64,000 nt of DNA from Tubiluchus corallicola (Eukaryota; Priapulida; Priapulimorpha; Priapulimorphida; Tubiluchidae), in assembly GCA_030141605.1 (NCBI GenBank), contig JAQGDQ010000360.1, forward strand, positions 125,001 through 189,000, given 5' to 3'. The translations under genes and the position numbers were made by a program. The number at the start of each line of letters is the position of its first letter. Position 1 is the first letter of the stretch. Shown piece after piece: positions 32,201 to 42,503 of the stretch. Below the pieces are notes generated by a model. It had not been told where the DNA came from. It made no database searches and saw nothing but the letters and a program-made list of their open reading frames with translations.

Positions 32201-35200
32201 CCGCATTTGCAAGGACTTCCCCTATCGTTCACAGATACAGAAGACCTAACTGAACTGGGACTTTTGATCGGCCAGGATGTTCCTGATGCGCTGATTCCTC
32301 TTGAGGTACGAACAGGTCCTAGACTAACGCCATATGCTGTGAAGACAAAGCTAGGCTGGACCCTTAATGGACCCATAGGAGGCGGCGTTCCTAATTTAGG
32401 GCGCATTTGTAGTAATTTGACCCAAGCCAATGCATTGTCATATGGAGAAACCAATTCCTTGCAGCAGCAAATAGAACAATTCTGGAAAATTGAAACTAGC
32501 GAGTCTGACAGACACTTCTCTAGAGACGATATGCGTGCTCTCGATATATGGGAGGCTTCAATCACAAAAACACATGGGCATTACCAGTTGGACACCCCAT
32601 TTAAATCTGAGAATGATGTGTTACCATATACGCTACAAATGGCTTCATCTAGATTGGAAAGCCTACGTAAACGGCTGCAGAGGAACCCAGAATTGCACAA
32701 CCGATACACTACAGCTATAAATGACCTATTCAAGAAAGGATATGCAGAAGAGGTCGATGAAGATGATGACCCTACTTCCAGGAAATGGTTTCTTCCCCAT
32801 TTTCCGGTGTTTAATGCCAATAAACCGGAGAAAACTCGCATCGTCTTCGATGCAGCAGCGGAAACAAGTGAAATATCTCTAAATAAATTAGCATTGCAAG
32901 GGCCAGATCTCACAAACACGTGCATTGGAGTTTTGCTTCGGTTTCGAGAGAATCCTATTGCAGTAATGGCGGATATCCGGGAGATGTTCCACCAGGTGAT
33001 CGTGTCTCCTAAACACAGAAATATGTCGCGTTTCCTTTGGTGGAAAGATGGAAAACTTAACAGTCAACCATGCACTTTTAGAATGTGTGTTCACTTGTTC
33101 GGCGGGGTGTGGTCCCCGAGCGTTGCATCATTTGCTTTGCAAAGGACTGCAAAAGACAATGCGGATTTGTTTCCCGCAAATGTTGTCGCTACCATTTTGA
33201 GAAACTTCTATGTGGACGACCTTTTAAAATCGCTAAACACCGTGAATGAAGCCATACAGCTAGTTTCTCAACTGACTGCCGTATTGTCTCTTGGTGGATT
33301 CCACATAACTAAGTGGATGAGCAACAGACGTGAGGTCTTGGCATCTGTGCCTGCTGAAGAACTTGGAAGTGAAGTCAAGAATCTTGACTTAGCTCAGAGC
33401 CCTCTGCCAACTGATCGCGTACTGGGAGTTAAATGGCTAGTTGAGGAAGATTGCCTTGGAATTTTGGTTTCACTCAAAGACAAGCCCAGTACAAAACGAG
33501 GAATGTTAAGCTGCATTTCGTCAGTCTATGACCCATTAGGAATGATCTGTCCATTCGTTCTGCAGGCCAAAAAACTCTTCCAAGATGAATGTAGAATTCA
33601 GAAAAAGGATTGGGATGACGCTCTAGAACGAGATACAGAAGCCAAGTGGGCAAAGTGGAAAGGAGATTGTTTCGCACTAGAAAACTTCAAGTTGGAGAGA
33701 TGCATGAAGCCTCGTGATTTTGGCCTGATTTTCCATTTACAGTTGCATCATTTCTGCGATGCTTCGAGCTATGCCTATGGTACTGTCAGTTATGTACGTA
33801 TGAAGAGTGCTCAAGGTGAAATTCACACAGCATTCCTCATGGCTAAATCAAGACTTGCCCCACTTAAAGGTCTTACAATACCACGTCTTGAACTCTGCGC
33901 TGCAGTTTTAGCCTCAAAAGTTGATCAAATGCTAAGGGAAGAGCTATCCTTTTGTGTTGGTACAGATCAGTCAGTCTTCTGGACTGATAGTCAGATAGTT
34001 ATTCATTACATTCGGAACACAGCAAAGCGGTTTCATACATTCGTCCAAAACCGTGTCAACTCAATCTTGCAAGTCTCTTCACCAACTCAATGGCGGTTTG
34101 TTAGCTCAACAGACAACTGTGCTGATGATGCGTCCCGAGGCATGAGCGCTGAAGAATTGCTACTTTCCAATAGATGGAAGTTTGGTCCATCTTTCTTAAG
34201 AAAAGATGAAGCTTCGTGGCCGCAGACTACTTTAGATTCGGATGATGTACTAGCTAATGACAAAGAAGTAAAGCGGTCCGCCACTGTGAACGTCGTAGAA
34301 TGCAAAGCAACTTCAAATAATGTCATAGATCAATTGTTGCAGTATTACTCATCCTTTTACAGGCTAAAAAGAGGTTTAGCCTGGTTATTTCGAGCCAAAA
34401 CAATATTGCACAGGAAAGCTTCTGGCGGAAGTGATATGGATTGTTCCACAAATCTAACTCTGACTGAATTAACTGAGGCCCAGAATGAGCTGATCAGGCA
34501 CACACAGAAGCAAAGTTTCAACAAAGAATATAAGACGATGTGTTCCCGTACCAAATCTACATGCCGAGAACGCTCTGTAACCAAATCATCCTGCCTGTAT
34601 AAGCTGGATCCCTTTATTGACAAAGAGGGATATTTGCGTGTCGGCAGTCGCCTGCAAGATGCTCTAGTAGATCATGAAGCTCGTCATCCTATTATTCTTC
34701 CCAAAAATCATAGACTCTCTTGGCTTGTCATACAGCACTTCCACGAGACAAATGGACATACAGGAAGAGAACATGTCATGGCTTCAGTCCGTAGAGCGTT
34801 CTGGATAATTGGTATGCGAGTCATGGTGCGGAAAGTAATCCATGAATGCAGACAATGTAGGCTGCGTTACTCTCAACCATTGCAACAAAAAATGGCCAAC
34901 TTGCCTCCTGAGAGAGTTCAACAAGGCTCCTTCTCTGCGGTTGGCGTGGACTGCTTTGGACCAATTTTGGTCAAACGCGGTAGAATCGAGGTGAAGCGTT
35001 ATAGGGCACTCTTTACTTGTTTAGCCACACGAAGCATCCACTTGGAGGTACTCTTCTCGATGTCTACAGATTCCTTCATTAAAGCACTCCATAGATTTTG
35101 TAGCAGAAGAGGCAAACCTAACAGAATTAGGTCCGACTGCGGCACTAATTTTATAGGTGCCAACAAGGAACTTTCCAAGGCTATGAAAGAGTGGAATCAC

Positions 35201-35293
35201 AACACTATTCAGAAAGACTTGCTCCAGGAGAACATCGAGTGGGAGTATAATCCGCCCCGAGCAAGATTGTCAAGAAGCATTTGCTTTCGGTGA
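29207..35293 (+). CDS. BEL/Pao gag-pol polyprotein with embedded glycogenin (2028 aa)
   Basis: Domains in order: SAP DNA-binding motif (about 8-44); basic coiled segment (95-135); glycogenin-type GT8 domain (about 188-448); BEL gag (from about 545, LPHVQLETFDGD); CCHC knuckles near 783 and 818 (CFLC..., CFNC...H...C); protease with LLDPGS (Asp916); RT with YVDD (1335-1338); RNase H; integrase HHCC zinc region, then the first two catalytic Asp (1915, 1977). The frame runs open for 6 kb, then terminates after WEYNPPRAR. The conserved segment that should follow, containing the catalytic Glu (GGVWE-type), is deleted, and the downstream integrase part continues in another frame. I describe the break only. 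The long open frame and intact GT8 contrast with the damaged end. Confidence 0.92.
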   Translation: MMSDQTTREKLKNTTRDQLREMLRAKQLSVSGSKEELIHRLLASQQKPDHSYNVTSCEASGTSSYADAATATAQHQVGERSPSKASSGASYSKSTRRSKKSARELKLHEIKIQEQGLKLKAMKLKQLRLESEVTSHSSATSQKSRTTITSPEIKDETLARKPMSTKDKVTDWLQGVRDVTKAQSSDTKPAVLTMATNDSYAKGALVLAHSLRRTGTIRHLAILVTHTVSSRVMAELSIVFDYVQMIDLLKSSDFDNLHLLGRPELNVTFSKLHCWAMTQFTKCVYLDADTLVLENIDELFNYNELAAAPDVGWPDCFNSGMFVFQPSLETYSRLLSLSQTEACSFDGGDQGLLNLTFPNWSLQFDKRLPFVYNAAVQGRYGYLPAMKQFSSKIKVAHFLGRKKPWDYNEYENGEISVNFSDDYEAGFLRRWWDIYLSDVQPFFENFPSEGLEPSVKQTTPFFHAPQVEQTLNISARDFVPGNTQLPLPATSPQASYGNGIQNNSRNFSGRASQNDMNVFMDLMLEGQRQHLNMYNAMQLPHVQLETFDGDVMKFWSFIKRFEASVENYTQDDAARYTRLAQLCIGKAKRVVDSCNYMDPRFAYGHAKQLLTERFGSPCVVTQAWLSRIAEFEPRKTNEPGKLQEFSDLIVACVETLKIMNNVCEISTQCSLLQIIKKLPFKFQDRWKDVEARLLKYELRNPTIFDVVEFIKDAADKMNHPVFGDINVSLPTRSPKGKRDTKARNFASSAQETASITKCNSERQPGNTTGSGSKMASQRLKMPCFLCDSTEHRSLKLCNKFKSMNDTDRLKIARREGLCFNCLIKGKHRASRCFKAGCDVEGCSHKHSNLLHAALEKMSPSKNNDGSKEKKAPTHCKPEASSSCASIKEGGKAALPVVSVLVEVDGKMPVRTLALLDPGSTNTFCTKALFDKLGATGQERTLSLTTIEEKYSKINTLITKMSVTGVNTGNKIALPHVFVRPALLLEKDCLAFSKDVEQWPHLQGLPLSFTDTEDLTELGLLIGQDVPDALIPLEVRTGPRLTPYAVKTKLGWTLNGPIGGGVPNLGRICSNLTQANALSYGETNSLQQQIEQFWKIETSESDRHFSRDDMRALDIWEASITKTHGHYQLDTPFKSENDVLPYTLQMASSRLESLRKRLQRNPELHNRYTTAINDLFKKGYAEEVDEDDDPTSRKWFLPHFPVFNANKPEKTRIVFDAAAETSEISLNKLALQGPDLTNTCIGVLLRFRENPIAVMADIREMFHQVIVSPKHRNMSRFLWWKDGKLNSQPCTFRMCVHLFGGVWSPSVASFALQRTAKDNADLFPANVVATILRNFYVDDLLKSLNTVNEAIQLVSQLTAVLSLGGFHITKWMSNRREVLASVPAEELGSEVKNLDLAQSPLPTDRVLGVKWLVEEDCLGILVSLKDKPSTKRGMLSCISSVYDPLGMICPFVLQAKKLFQDECRIQKKDWDDALERDTEAKWAKWKGDCFALENFKLERCMKPRDFGLIFHLQLHHFCDASSYAYGTVSYVRMKSAQGEIHTAFLMAKSRLAPLKGLTIPRLELCAAVLASKVDQMLREELSFCVGTDQSVFWTDSQIVIHYIRNTAKRFHTFVQNRVNSILQVSSPTQWRFVSSTDNCADDASRGMSAEELLLSNRWKFGPSFLRKDEASWPQTTLDSDDVLANDKEVKRSATVNVVECKATSNNVIDQLLQYYSSFYRLKRGLAWLFRAKTILHRKASGGSDMDCSTNLTLTELTEAQNELIRHTQKQSFNKEYKTMCSRTKSTCRERSVTKSSCLYKLDPFIDKEGYLRVGSRLQDALVDHEARHPIILPKNHRLSWLVIQHFHETNGHTGREHVMASVRRAFWIIGMRVMVRKVIHECRQCRLRYSQPLQQKMANLPPERVQQGSFSAVGVDCFGPILVKRGRIEVKRYRALFTCLATRSIHLEVLFSMSTDSFIKALHRFCSRRGKPNRIRSDCGTNFIGANKELSKAMKEWNHNTIQKDLLQENIEWEYNPPRARLSRSICFR
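29768..30550 (+). other. Captured glycogenin (GT8) domain inside gag-pol
   Basis: Residues about 188-448 align end to end with the catalytic domain of animal glycogenin, the self-glucosylating primer of glycogen synthesis. Seen directly: TNDSYAKGALVL near the N-terminus, RPEL and KLHCWAMTQ, the DAD Mn/UDP-glucose motif (287-289), GWPDCFNSG, FDGGDQG (345-351), PFVYN, Tyr380 in GRYGYLP at the position of the autoglucosylated Tyr195 of human glycogenin-1, and HFLGRKKPW (397-405). The C-terminal glycogen-synthase-binding tail of glycogenin is absent. No introns interrupt it and it is in frame on both sides, which points to capture of a spliced host transcript. Whether it is released or active as an enzyme is unknown. 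Confidence 0.93.
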
Positions 35294-35810
35294 CAAATGA
35301 ACAAGCTCTTGATGATGAAGCTCTATACACACTATTCTGCATTGTTGAAAACGTTGTCAATAGTAGGCCTTTAATGGCAACCTTGGACGACCCAAAAGAC
35401 TGTAGTCCTCTGACGCCCAATCACCTGCTGTTGGCGAAGTGTAACTTAACAAACCTGCCTTCTGGAAAGTTTACATCAGCAGACATCTATCGCCGCAAAT
35501 GGCGCCAGATCCAATACCTAGCTGATGTCTTTTGGCGACGTTGGCAGACGGAGTACTTGCCGCTTCTCCAGATCCGCTCAAAATGGAATCGTCAGAAGAA
35601 GGATTTCGAAATAGGCGACGTTGTACTGATAATGGATGAAACCCCCAGAAGTTGTTGGCTTCTTGCTCGAATAACGGAAAAACATGTTGGAAGAGACGGC
35701 CTAGTGAGAAGCGTAACACTAAAAACAAAGGATGGGCAGCTGCAGCGCCCATTCACAGATTATGCTTGATTGAAAGCGCACTTGATGAGTTTAAAGGAGA
35801 AGCACTGTAA
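35294..35810 (+). pseudogene. Frameshifted integrase C-terminal part of the BEL/Pao element
   Basis: After the break near 35270 the integrase C-terminal region continues in the +1-shifted frame (DDEALYTLFCIVENVVNSRP, then PNHLLL and WRQIQYLADVFWRRW, all typical of BEL integrases). A second single-base shift near 35752 moves the end into another frame that reaches TAA at 35808. Thus two lesions plus the Glu-region deletion inactivate integrase. Confidence 0.8.
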
Positions 35811-35887
35811 AAATTAGATTGCACAGTTCATAAAGATTTTTGCTCAGTTAAACTCTTTGTAGTAAATAGTAAATGTCTAACATACAT

Positions 35888-35899
35888 TTAAGGAGGCGG
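35888..35899 (+). promoter_or_regulatory. Polypurine tract of the BEL/Pao element
   Basis: AAGGAGGCGG immediately precedes the 3' LTR TG, the expected primer site for plus-strand DNA synthesis. Confidence 0.75.
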
Positions 35900-36304
35900 T
35901 GTCAAGGATTTTGTTTGTCAAATTTAGTATAGCTATAAGTTACAAGTGGCGACACCTGGCCTCAATAGTCGCTTCCTACAGAATTTCCGGTCATTTAGGT
36001 TTCAAGGTGTACATGTGGTGACGTGTCTGTGTGAGCTCATGATTTGATGCCAACGATGTACGTAAATTTTATTTAGTTATTTATTCTATTTACTGTAAGC
36101 TTCTCATTAATTTAATCATATTCGATGTTTTGGTAGAAATGAATCAGTTTATTCAAGAAATTTATATCTTATTTCAGATAAAATGTAATATTTTGGGATG
36201 AAGCAAATGATTACGGGGCATGTGCCATGAAAATGGTACAAACAATAAACAGTTATACTGAGCAAATGATGACTTTGTTTGTTTGTCTCCGTAAAGCCCA
36301 AACA
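35900..36304 (+). repeat. 3' LTR of the BEL/Pao element (405 bp)
   Basis: Begins TGTCAAGGATTTTGTTTGTC and ends AAAGCCCAAACA. Full length; the related solo LTR at 54770-55178 is 409 bases. Confidence 0.93.
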
Positions 36305-36815
36305 CGCCCCCCCCCTGAACACATTTTTCAAAATTAAAAACTTTTGGAGGCCAATATTGTAAGAAGCGCAAAATTTTGCTGGACTGCTGCGTTAATCATG
36401 CACTAATTATGTATTTACAAAACCCAAATAGGTAATAATTAAGCAGACCAGTAGAAGAGAAATTGTTATAGTATCAAATAGCTAAGTGTTTGAGAATAAA
36501 GTTAAAGGAATTGAACTGCTTTGTACATTAAGAGAAGGCTTATTAGGGCACATAAATAAACTTTCTTTTATTAATAAATTCCAGTTATTTGTAGCTCTGG
36601 TCACAATGCTGAAATTATGAACATCATTGTTTATTTTCTACTGGTCTGCTTATTCATTAAATAATTGATACAGCAAATTGGTTGTATGTTGGTAACTTTA
36701 CAACTGATGATGACAGCAGTAATCTGTCGAAACGTTTGGCATGACTTAACTATGTAAAATAGAAGTTTTAATAAAATTGTGATGGTTTAACTATAAGTGC
36801 CTGTAATAATTTTAC
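36305..36815. other. Sequence between the BEL element and TTLL copy B
   Basis: No gene. It includes a short inverted pair AAGCAGACCAGTAGAA (about 36440) and its complement (about 36637), suggesting a small mobile element, and a hammerhead-like motif at 36704-36733. Homology of copy B to the other TTLL copies ends near 36795. Confidence 0.4.
36704..36733 (+). ncRNA. Hammerhead ribozyme-like core
   Basis: CTGATGA (36704-36710), a five-pair stem GACAG/CTGTC (36712-36716 with 36724-36728), then GAAAC (36729-36733) reproduce the conserved core order of a hammerhead. One unpaired base lies between CTGATGA and the stem, and I could not define convincing stems I and III or the cleavage site. Such motifs occur in retroelements, including Penelope-like elements. 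Confidence 0.3.
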
Positions 36816-39284
36816 TTTTTAACGGCAAATCTGGGTCCTCCTGCGAGAGGGTTTGTGTATATTCTCAATGGCTCAAGAGACGCAACGTAAGCATATATTC
36901 TTAGGTGAAACTTGTAACCATTGATGAGATACGGGTTGGGCACGTACCTGAAACATTTTAATTAAGCACATAGAATCACATTACACTAATCTTCTTACTA
37001 TGGAGTGTCGTTTGTACTTTACTATAATTTCACTTAAAGGAATATCCGCTGATATAACAAAACAGTGAACTTCGTGTTAATAATTAATAAATCTAATCAA
37101 ATCTGTAGCAGACTCAGCTATTTTTTGTTAATCCTCTTTCAAGTTCGTGTACGAGGCGTCACCTGTGGCGGTAATATAAATCTTTTAGTTTTGGCCAGCT
37201 TTCAGTTGTTACCTGCTAGTCACCTGTCTGTTTACTCACCTGTGCTCTGAACAGTCGGGTTAAACCACTTTATGGGACATTTGGAACATTTACTTGCTGA
37301 TTTTGTTACAATAAAGCATTCAGTGGTATTAACCTCTGTCAAAATGTTTCTGTCATTTTACAAAATCAATTTAATTCACCTCAGGAATAGTTATAAAAAA
37401 GAAATTCAGGGAACTACGCATAAATAGTCGTTAGTTACAATGTATTTTATTTTTAACACAAATCTTATCTTAAGAAATCTTATCTAATCTTGTTAATGTA
37501 AATATATATATATACAATTGGAATGGAATTAAATATATACACATTCCATATATTATTTTGAATACATAATTTAAAACACACACTGTGGTCGTTTCATTTC
37601 CTCCCTTCTTCCCAACTCTAGTGTTGCTTTTTTGAGCCTACCTATTCACTAACCACAACCATTCTTTATTCACTTATTCATGACTCTTTAACAAGTGATG
37701 CAGCAATAATTTTATTTGGTTTCTTAAATGATTTTTTTCTTACACCGTTTAGTATGTATATATATATATATATATATGTTTGTATGTATTTATGTATGTA
37801 TACTGATGTCATGTGATTAAAAACATAAAGAATAGCGTACAACTGCCATTTAAAGCAAATTACAGATCTGGTAAATCGACATACAAGAAGAAAAATGCAA
37901 AAACACAAGACATGCAAATCAAGAATGTCCACCCAATTATGTAAAAATGTAGAAGTTGAATAACATATTACTAAAATAGAGAAATGTTTTCACCCCGTGA
38001 AATCCGCTTGGTGCATAAGTATAACAAAAAATGAATAATTTTAAGATAACCAAATCGTATAATAGTAATGAAAAGAAACAGAAATAAGAGCAATATTTGT
38101 TCTTATTTTATTTCTGGCAAACCTTTGTATGACAAGTTGACTATTTGGCAGCCTATTTAAGCTGTTGATGACTTTGACTCCCTTCCCCCTGCTACAAGCA
38201 ACCTAGAAAGGAATAGAAATGACAACAGAAAGGGATCTTATGCTGAAAAACAATCCAAATTTGTATTTACACAGATGCACAAATTTGAATCGGCAAAACA
38301 CTAGTTTGGTATCAAAATTTTGTACCATTATTAATAATAATATTGACATTAAGATTATTAAAATTAATTATCACCAGCAGAATTTCAGGTTCAAAACTAG
38401 GGAAAATATAATTATTCTAATTAGTTAGGATTGTCTCTAGTGTGAACAGTATAACATCGGAAACGCTCTAATTTGGCTAGCTATACAAGGGGTAAACTTT
38501 GGACTGCTTTGAGCAGTATGGAATATGATTGCCTGGTTTCCAAGGCGTCTGCTCTGTAAGTAGATACCACTGGTTCAAATCTAGGCTGTATTCCAACCTT
38601 TTCACATTTCCTGCATTTCATGCTTGATATCAAAATTAAATTCATTGCGGGTTTTGTACCATCATTAAAAATCATTTTGACATTAAGATTACGATTAAAT
38701 TAAATAGATTACGTAGTAAAGCAACAAGCAGTTGTCAAGTTTCTGTCGGTTCCAAACTGGATCTAGAATTTATTTAATTTATTTTAATTCTATTTATTGA
38801 TACTCAATTTTTAAAATTTATGGACAAATAAATATCCATCCACATAACCGAAGAACATATTATATAGCAACACCATACGAATATTTAATCAAAAAAAAAT
38901 ATATATAAATTAATATAAATAAAAGTTTGTGACAAAATGAGGCAGCGACTATGACTAATTAACTAATAATAACTTTACCAGCTATTAGATTTTAGTGTCA
39001 ATTTTAACTTTTATATTGCATTTTTATGTGCAGAAATAAGCTTTTAATAAATAAATAAACAATAAATAAAATTATAATAATCTTACCGGTTTGTAAATCC
39101 ATAAGTTGTCAGGTGAACTGTCATTCCAGGTTTTATAAAGCACCAACAACTCGTGAGGAAGGAGAAACGTTTGTGGTACGAAGTCGAATGAGTCTTTTCC
39201 ATGTTTTAGCATCATGTTTTTCATGATTTTCCAGAAACTGTCTTTGTGCATGGCTTCTTGATGAGATCCGGGAAGCTGATTAAA
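36816..39284 (-). pseudogene. TTLL copy B, partial (exons 4-6 only)
   Basis: Minus-strand exons 39284-39087, 38202-38123 and 36947-36816 have exactly the lengths (198, 80, 132) and splice sites of exons 4-6 of copies A and C, counting exon 1 as 1578-1745. All three are open. It keeps SRGKGV (Arg of the RGxG loop) and GGPRFAVKK, nearer to canonical TTLL than A and C, and shares KFHLR (His for Asp). Upstream exons are cut at about 39298, where gypsy sequence begins; downstream exons are absent. It lacks the BEL-family LTR found at one intron site in A and C (empty site near 37310). Confidence 0.8.
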
Positions 39285-39453
39285 CTAAAATGAAAAAGAT
39301 TATAGACCTCTTCCCGAAGCCACGCGTGCACACCAGAGCAAAAAAGCACCTGCGAACTTTCGCGAAATGACCCTGATGTTTCCACATCTAGGTTCAATTC
39401 TCACTTGTCCAGTGGCACAGCAATGGAACAAACTAATTCGTTTTTACCTTTGC

Positions 39454-42400
39454 AAGCAGTGCCGGAGTTCACACCGATCCGGCTAAGACGGAAGCCGTTG
39501 CAAAGTGGCCACAGCCCACTAACATTTCCGAGCTTCGCAGTTTTTTAGGTCTTTGTACTTATTACCGACGCTTTATTCAAAATTTTGCTAATGTTGCTAG
39601 TCCTCTTTATCAACTTACTCGGAAAAATCAATCTTTTGTTTGGCAAACTAGCCAGCAACGTTCATTTGAGCGTTTAAAAAACTTGTTGACAAGCGCACCA
39701 ATTCTAGCATACCCCCAGTTTGATAAACAATTCATTCTGGACACTGACGCCAGCAGTGTCGCTGTCGGAGCTGTCTTGTCACAATTACAAGGAGAGGAGG
39801 AGCATGTAATTGCGTACTATATCCAGGTTCTTTCGCCAGCAGAGCAAAATTACTGTGCTACGCGGCGCGAGCTATTAGCAGTAATAAAGGCAGTGAATCA
39901 CTTCCATCACTACCTGTACGAGCGCCAGTTTTTAATACGGACTGTTCATGCTGCCTTGCGCTGGCTTCGATCTTTGAAGAAGCCAGAAGGTCAGCTTGCC
40001 CGCTGGTTGGGAAAGCTGGACCAGTATGATTATTCCATAGAGCACAGGTCTGGCAAAAACCACAACAATGCATATGCTCTCTCTCGCAGGCCTTGTGAGG
40101 CTGAATGTAAATTTTGTTCAAGTAAATGTACAGAATCCTCAAAAGAGCTACACGAGCATTGTTTAGCAAGCGCGGAAACTTCCGTGGATCCTAAACATGC
40201 GAAAATCGCGAGGGCAGGAACTACGCTTCGCGATATAAACTTAGATTTTGCTCACGAACAAGCTGAAGATAGGGACATAGCCCCTATTCTTGGCTTTTTG
40301 CAAACTACTGAGCAAAAGCCACCTTGGGAACAAATTTCTGCACTGAGTCCAGAAACCAAGGCGCTCTGGCAACAATGGGGAGCCAACGCCAAAAATGGCA
40401 TTGTTCAGCGCCGCTGGGAGTCTCCTCAGGGAAACATTGTACGTTATCAGTGGATTGTTCCCCGCAATTTTCGGGAAAGCCTACTAACTGGTTTTCACAG
40501 TGACGCATCTGCTGGTCATTTTGGCCAAAATAAGACCTTCGCAAAACTTCGTGAACGTTATTTTTGGCCAGGAATGCGAAAAGATGTTAAGTTGTGGATC
40601 CGTTCTTGCCATGAATGTTGTGGTAAAAAAGGACCACAAAGGAAGCCAAGAGCACCTCTGCAAATGTATCGCGTGGGCGCTCCAATGGAGCGAATTGCAA
40701 TTGACATTGCAGGTCCTTTTGTACGTTCAGACTTAGGCAACAAGTACATTCTAATTGTAATTGATTACTTCACAAAGTGGCCTGAGGTTTTTGCTATACC
40801 GAACCAAGAGGCCGAAACTGTTGCCTCAGTTCTAGTGAACGAGTTTTTCTGTAGGTTTGGTCTTCCAGGGGAGATACATAGTGATCAAGGTCGCAATTTT
40901 GAGTCGCGTATTTTCCAGCAATGCTGTGAGTTACTGGACATAGTGAAAACACGAACTACCCCTTTAAATCCAAAAAGTGATGGTCTCGCAGAACGGTATG
41001 TACGCGTCATTTCTCGGCAATTAGCGCAGTTTTGCAGCACCCATCAGCGTGACTGGGACGTTAAATTACCTCTGTTTGTTTTTGCGTACAGGTCCGCAGA
41101 GCATGAGTCGACAGGTTTCACTCCTGCAAAAGCAATGCTAGGTGGTGAGCTTCGTCTTCCTTTGGACTTGCTTACAGGTCGTCCTCCCCCGGACACCCCT
41201 TCTTGCAACACAGTAGAACATGTCAAACAACTTGAAAACAACTTGTATGATGTTCATCATTCCATCCTTAACAACTTAACGATTTTCTGGTGAAACAATG
41301 CACAGACGTTATGACGTCAAAGCCAAGACCCCACGTTTTAAACCTGGTGACTTAGTGTGGTTTTTCAATCCACAGCGCAAAGTTGGACGGTCGCCAAAGT
41401 TGCAATTAGATTGGCAAGGACCATACGAAATCGTTAAGCAATTGTCAGAGGTAGTTTTTCGCATACGCCTTCCAGAAGCAAAACGCTGCAAAGTCGTTCA
41501 CGCAGACAGATTATGGCGGTATACACCTGCGCAAGGTTTTTCTTGGGGTACTCCAGAAGTTCAGAGTACTTGCACGCAAGTAGATAGCCAAGCAACTATT
41601 AATTACGAGTTTTCCGGGGACAGCAATGAGACTTCTTTAGTTGAAGCTCCAGTTTCTTTCGGATTACCACCACCCCCATACTCTCCGCATAGAAGCAGCA
41701 TCTCAGAATCGGAAGTAGAAACTGCATCGAGTTCACCTGCCTTTGTGCCTGGTAGTGACAGCATTTCTGCGCCTGCCCTGTCGCCCCAGCAAAGCCCTAC
41801 TAGTGATTATTTCCCCAGCGACCGCATGGAAGCTCCGTCTCCACCTCCTTTATCACCCGTTCACCCAAGAACTTCTACTCCTAGAAAGCCAGCTTCGCCT
41901 GGTCCATTAAGTCTGTTGTCGAGTAATGACACAGGGACTGAAGTCTCAGAAAGTGAGACTAGCTCTGCGTTGAAGTCTTCTCAGAGAAGCCATAAAAATA
42001 CACAGAGCGGAGTAGATAGTGGAGAAACCACTATTCTTTACGAACTTATGGAATTCGATACGCAAAGTGAAGACGAAAATGACCCCTCATTAGCCCACGT
42101 TACATCCTCTCCCCCTCTTATCGCGGACCAGGGCGATTCTATTCGTACCCCACCTTGCCTCACTCCCACTACCTTTTACGGAGCGGCAGCAACTGCTGAT
42201 GACCCAGAGCCTTCTTCTAACGTTAGATCCTACCCTCGTAGAAATCGCCTCCCTCCCACCAATCTAGGAAACTACATCTTTTATGATCCAACAGCTATTG
42301 GGACACGGACTCGAGATGCTCGATTTGCTCGTCTACTCCGTGAAACTGATGTACCACTAGAACCATGTATTTTGACAAACTGCCCCTGTCAGAAATTGTT

Positions 42401-42503
42401 TTCTGGTTCACCAAGCAATGACGTAAGCGATGCTGCAAGCACTTTGTTGGAACGAGCACCACCTCCACGCAGCTTGTTTTACCTAAAAACTTACAACGAT
42501 TAA
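39454..42503 (+). pseudogene. Ty3/gypsy pol fragment (RT end, RNase H, integrase, 3' extension)
   Basis: Starts in the RT connection (SSAGVHTDPAKTEAV, then LRSFLGLCTYYRRFI). RNase H has LDTDAS and TRRELLA, but the last catalytic Asp of the usual NADALSR is Tyr (TAT, 40073-40075). Integrase has the H-H-C-C zinc region, Asp in IAIDIAGPF, Asp in HSDQGRNF and Glu in GLAERY. Near 41283-41286 one extra T in a T-run shifts frame; the GPY/F block (WQGPYEIV) and a Ser/Pro-rich tail rich in TSSPP-like motifs continue in the other frame to 42503. The breaks are noted only. 42504-43930 has no convincing frame. Confidence 0.85.

Larger units (their letters stand above)
28736..36304 (+). mobile_element. 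BEL/Pao LTR retrotransposon carrying a glycogenin domain
   Basis: Bounded by TG...CA LTRs and a perfect 5-base target duplication CGCCC (28731-28735 and 36305-36309). It encodes SAP, glycogenin GT8, gag, two CCHC knuckles, aspartic protease, RT, RNase H and integrase in one long frame followed by a broken tail, in the BEL/Pao order. LTRs differ by one substitution and one T-run change outside a single 82-base deletion, so the insertion is recent. The integrase lesion means this copy could move only with trans-acting proteins. Confidence 0.92.
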
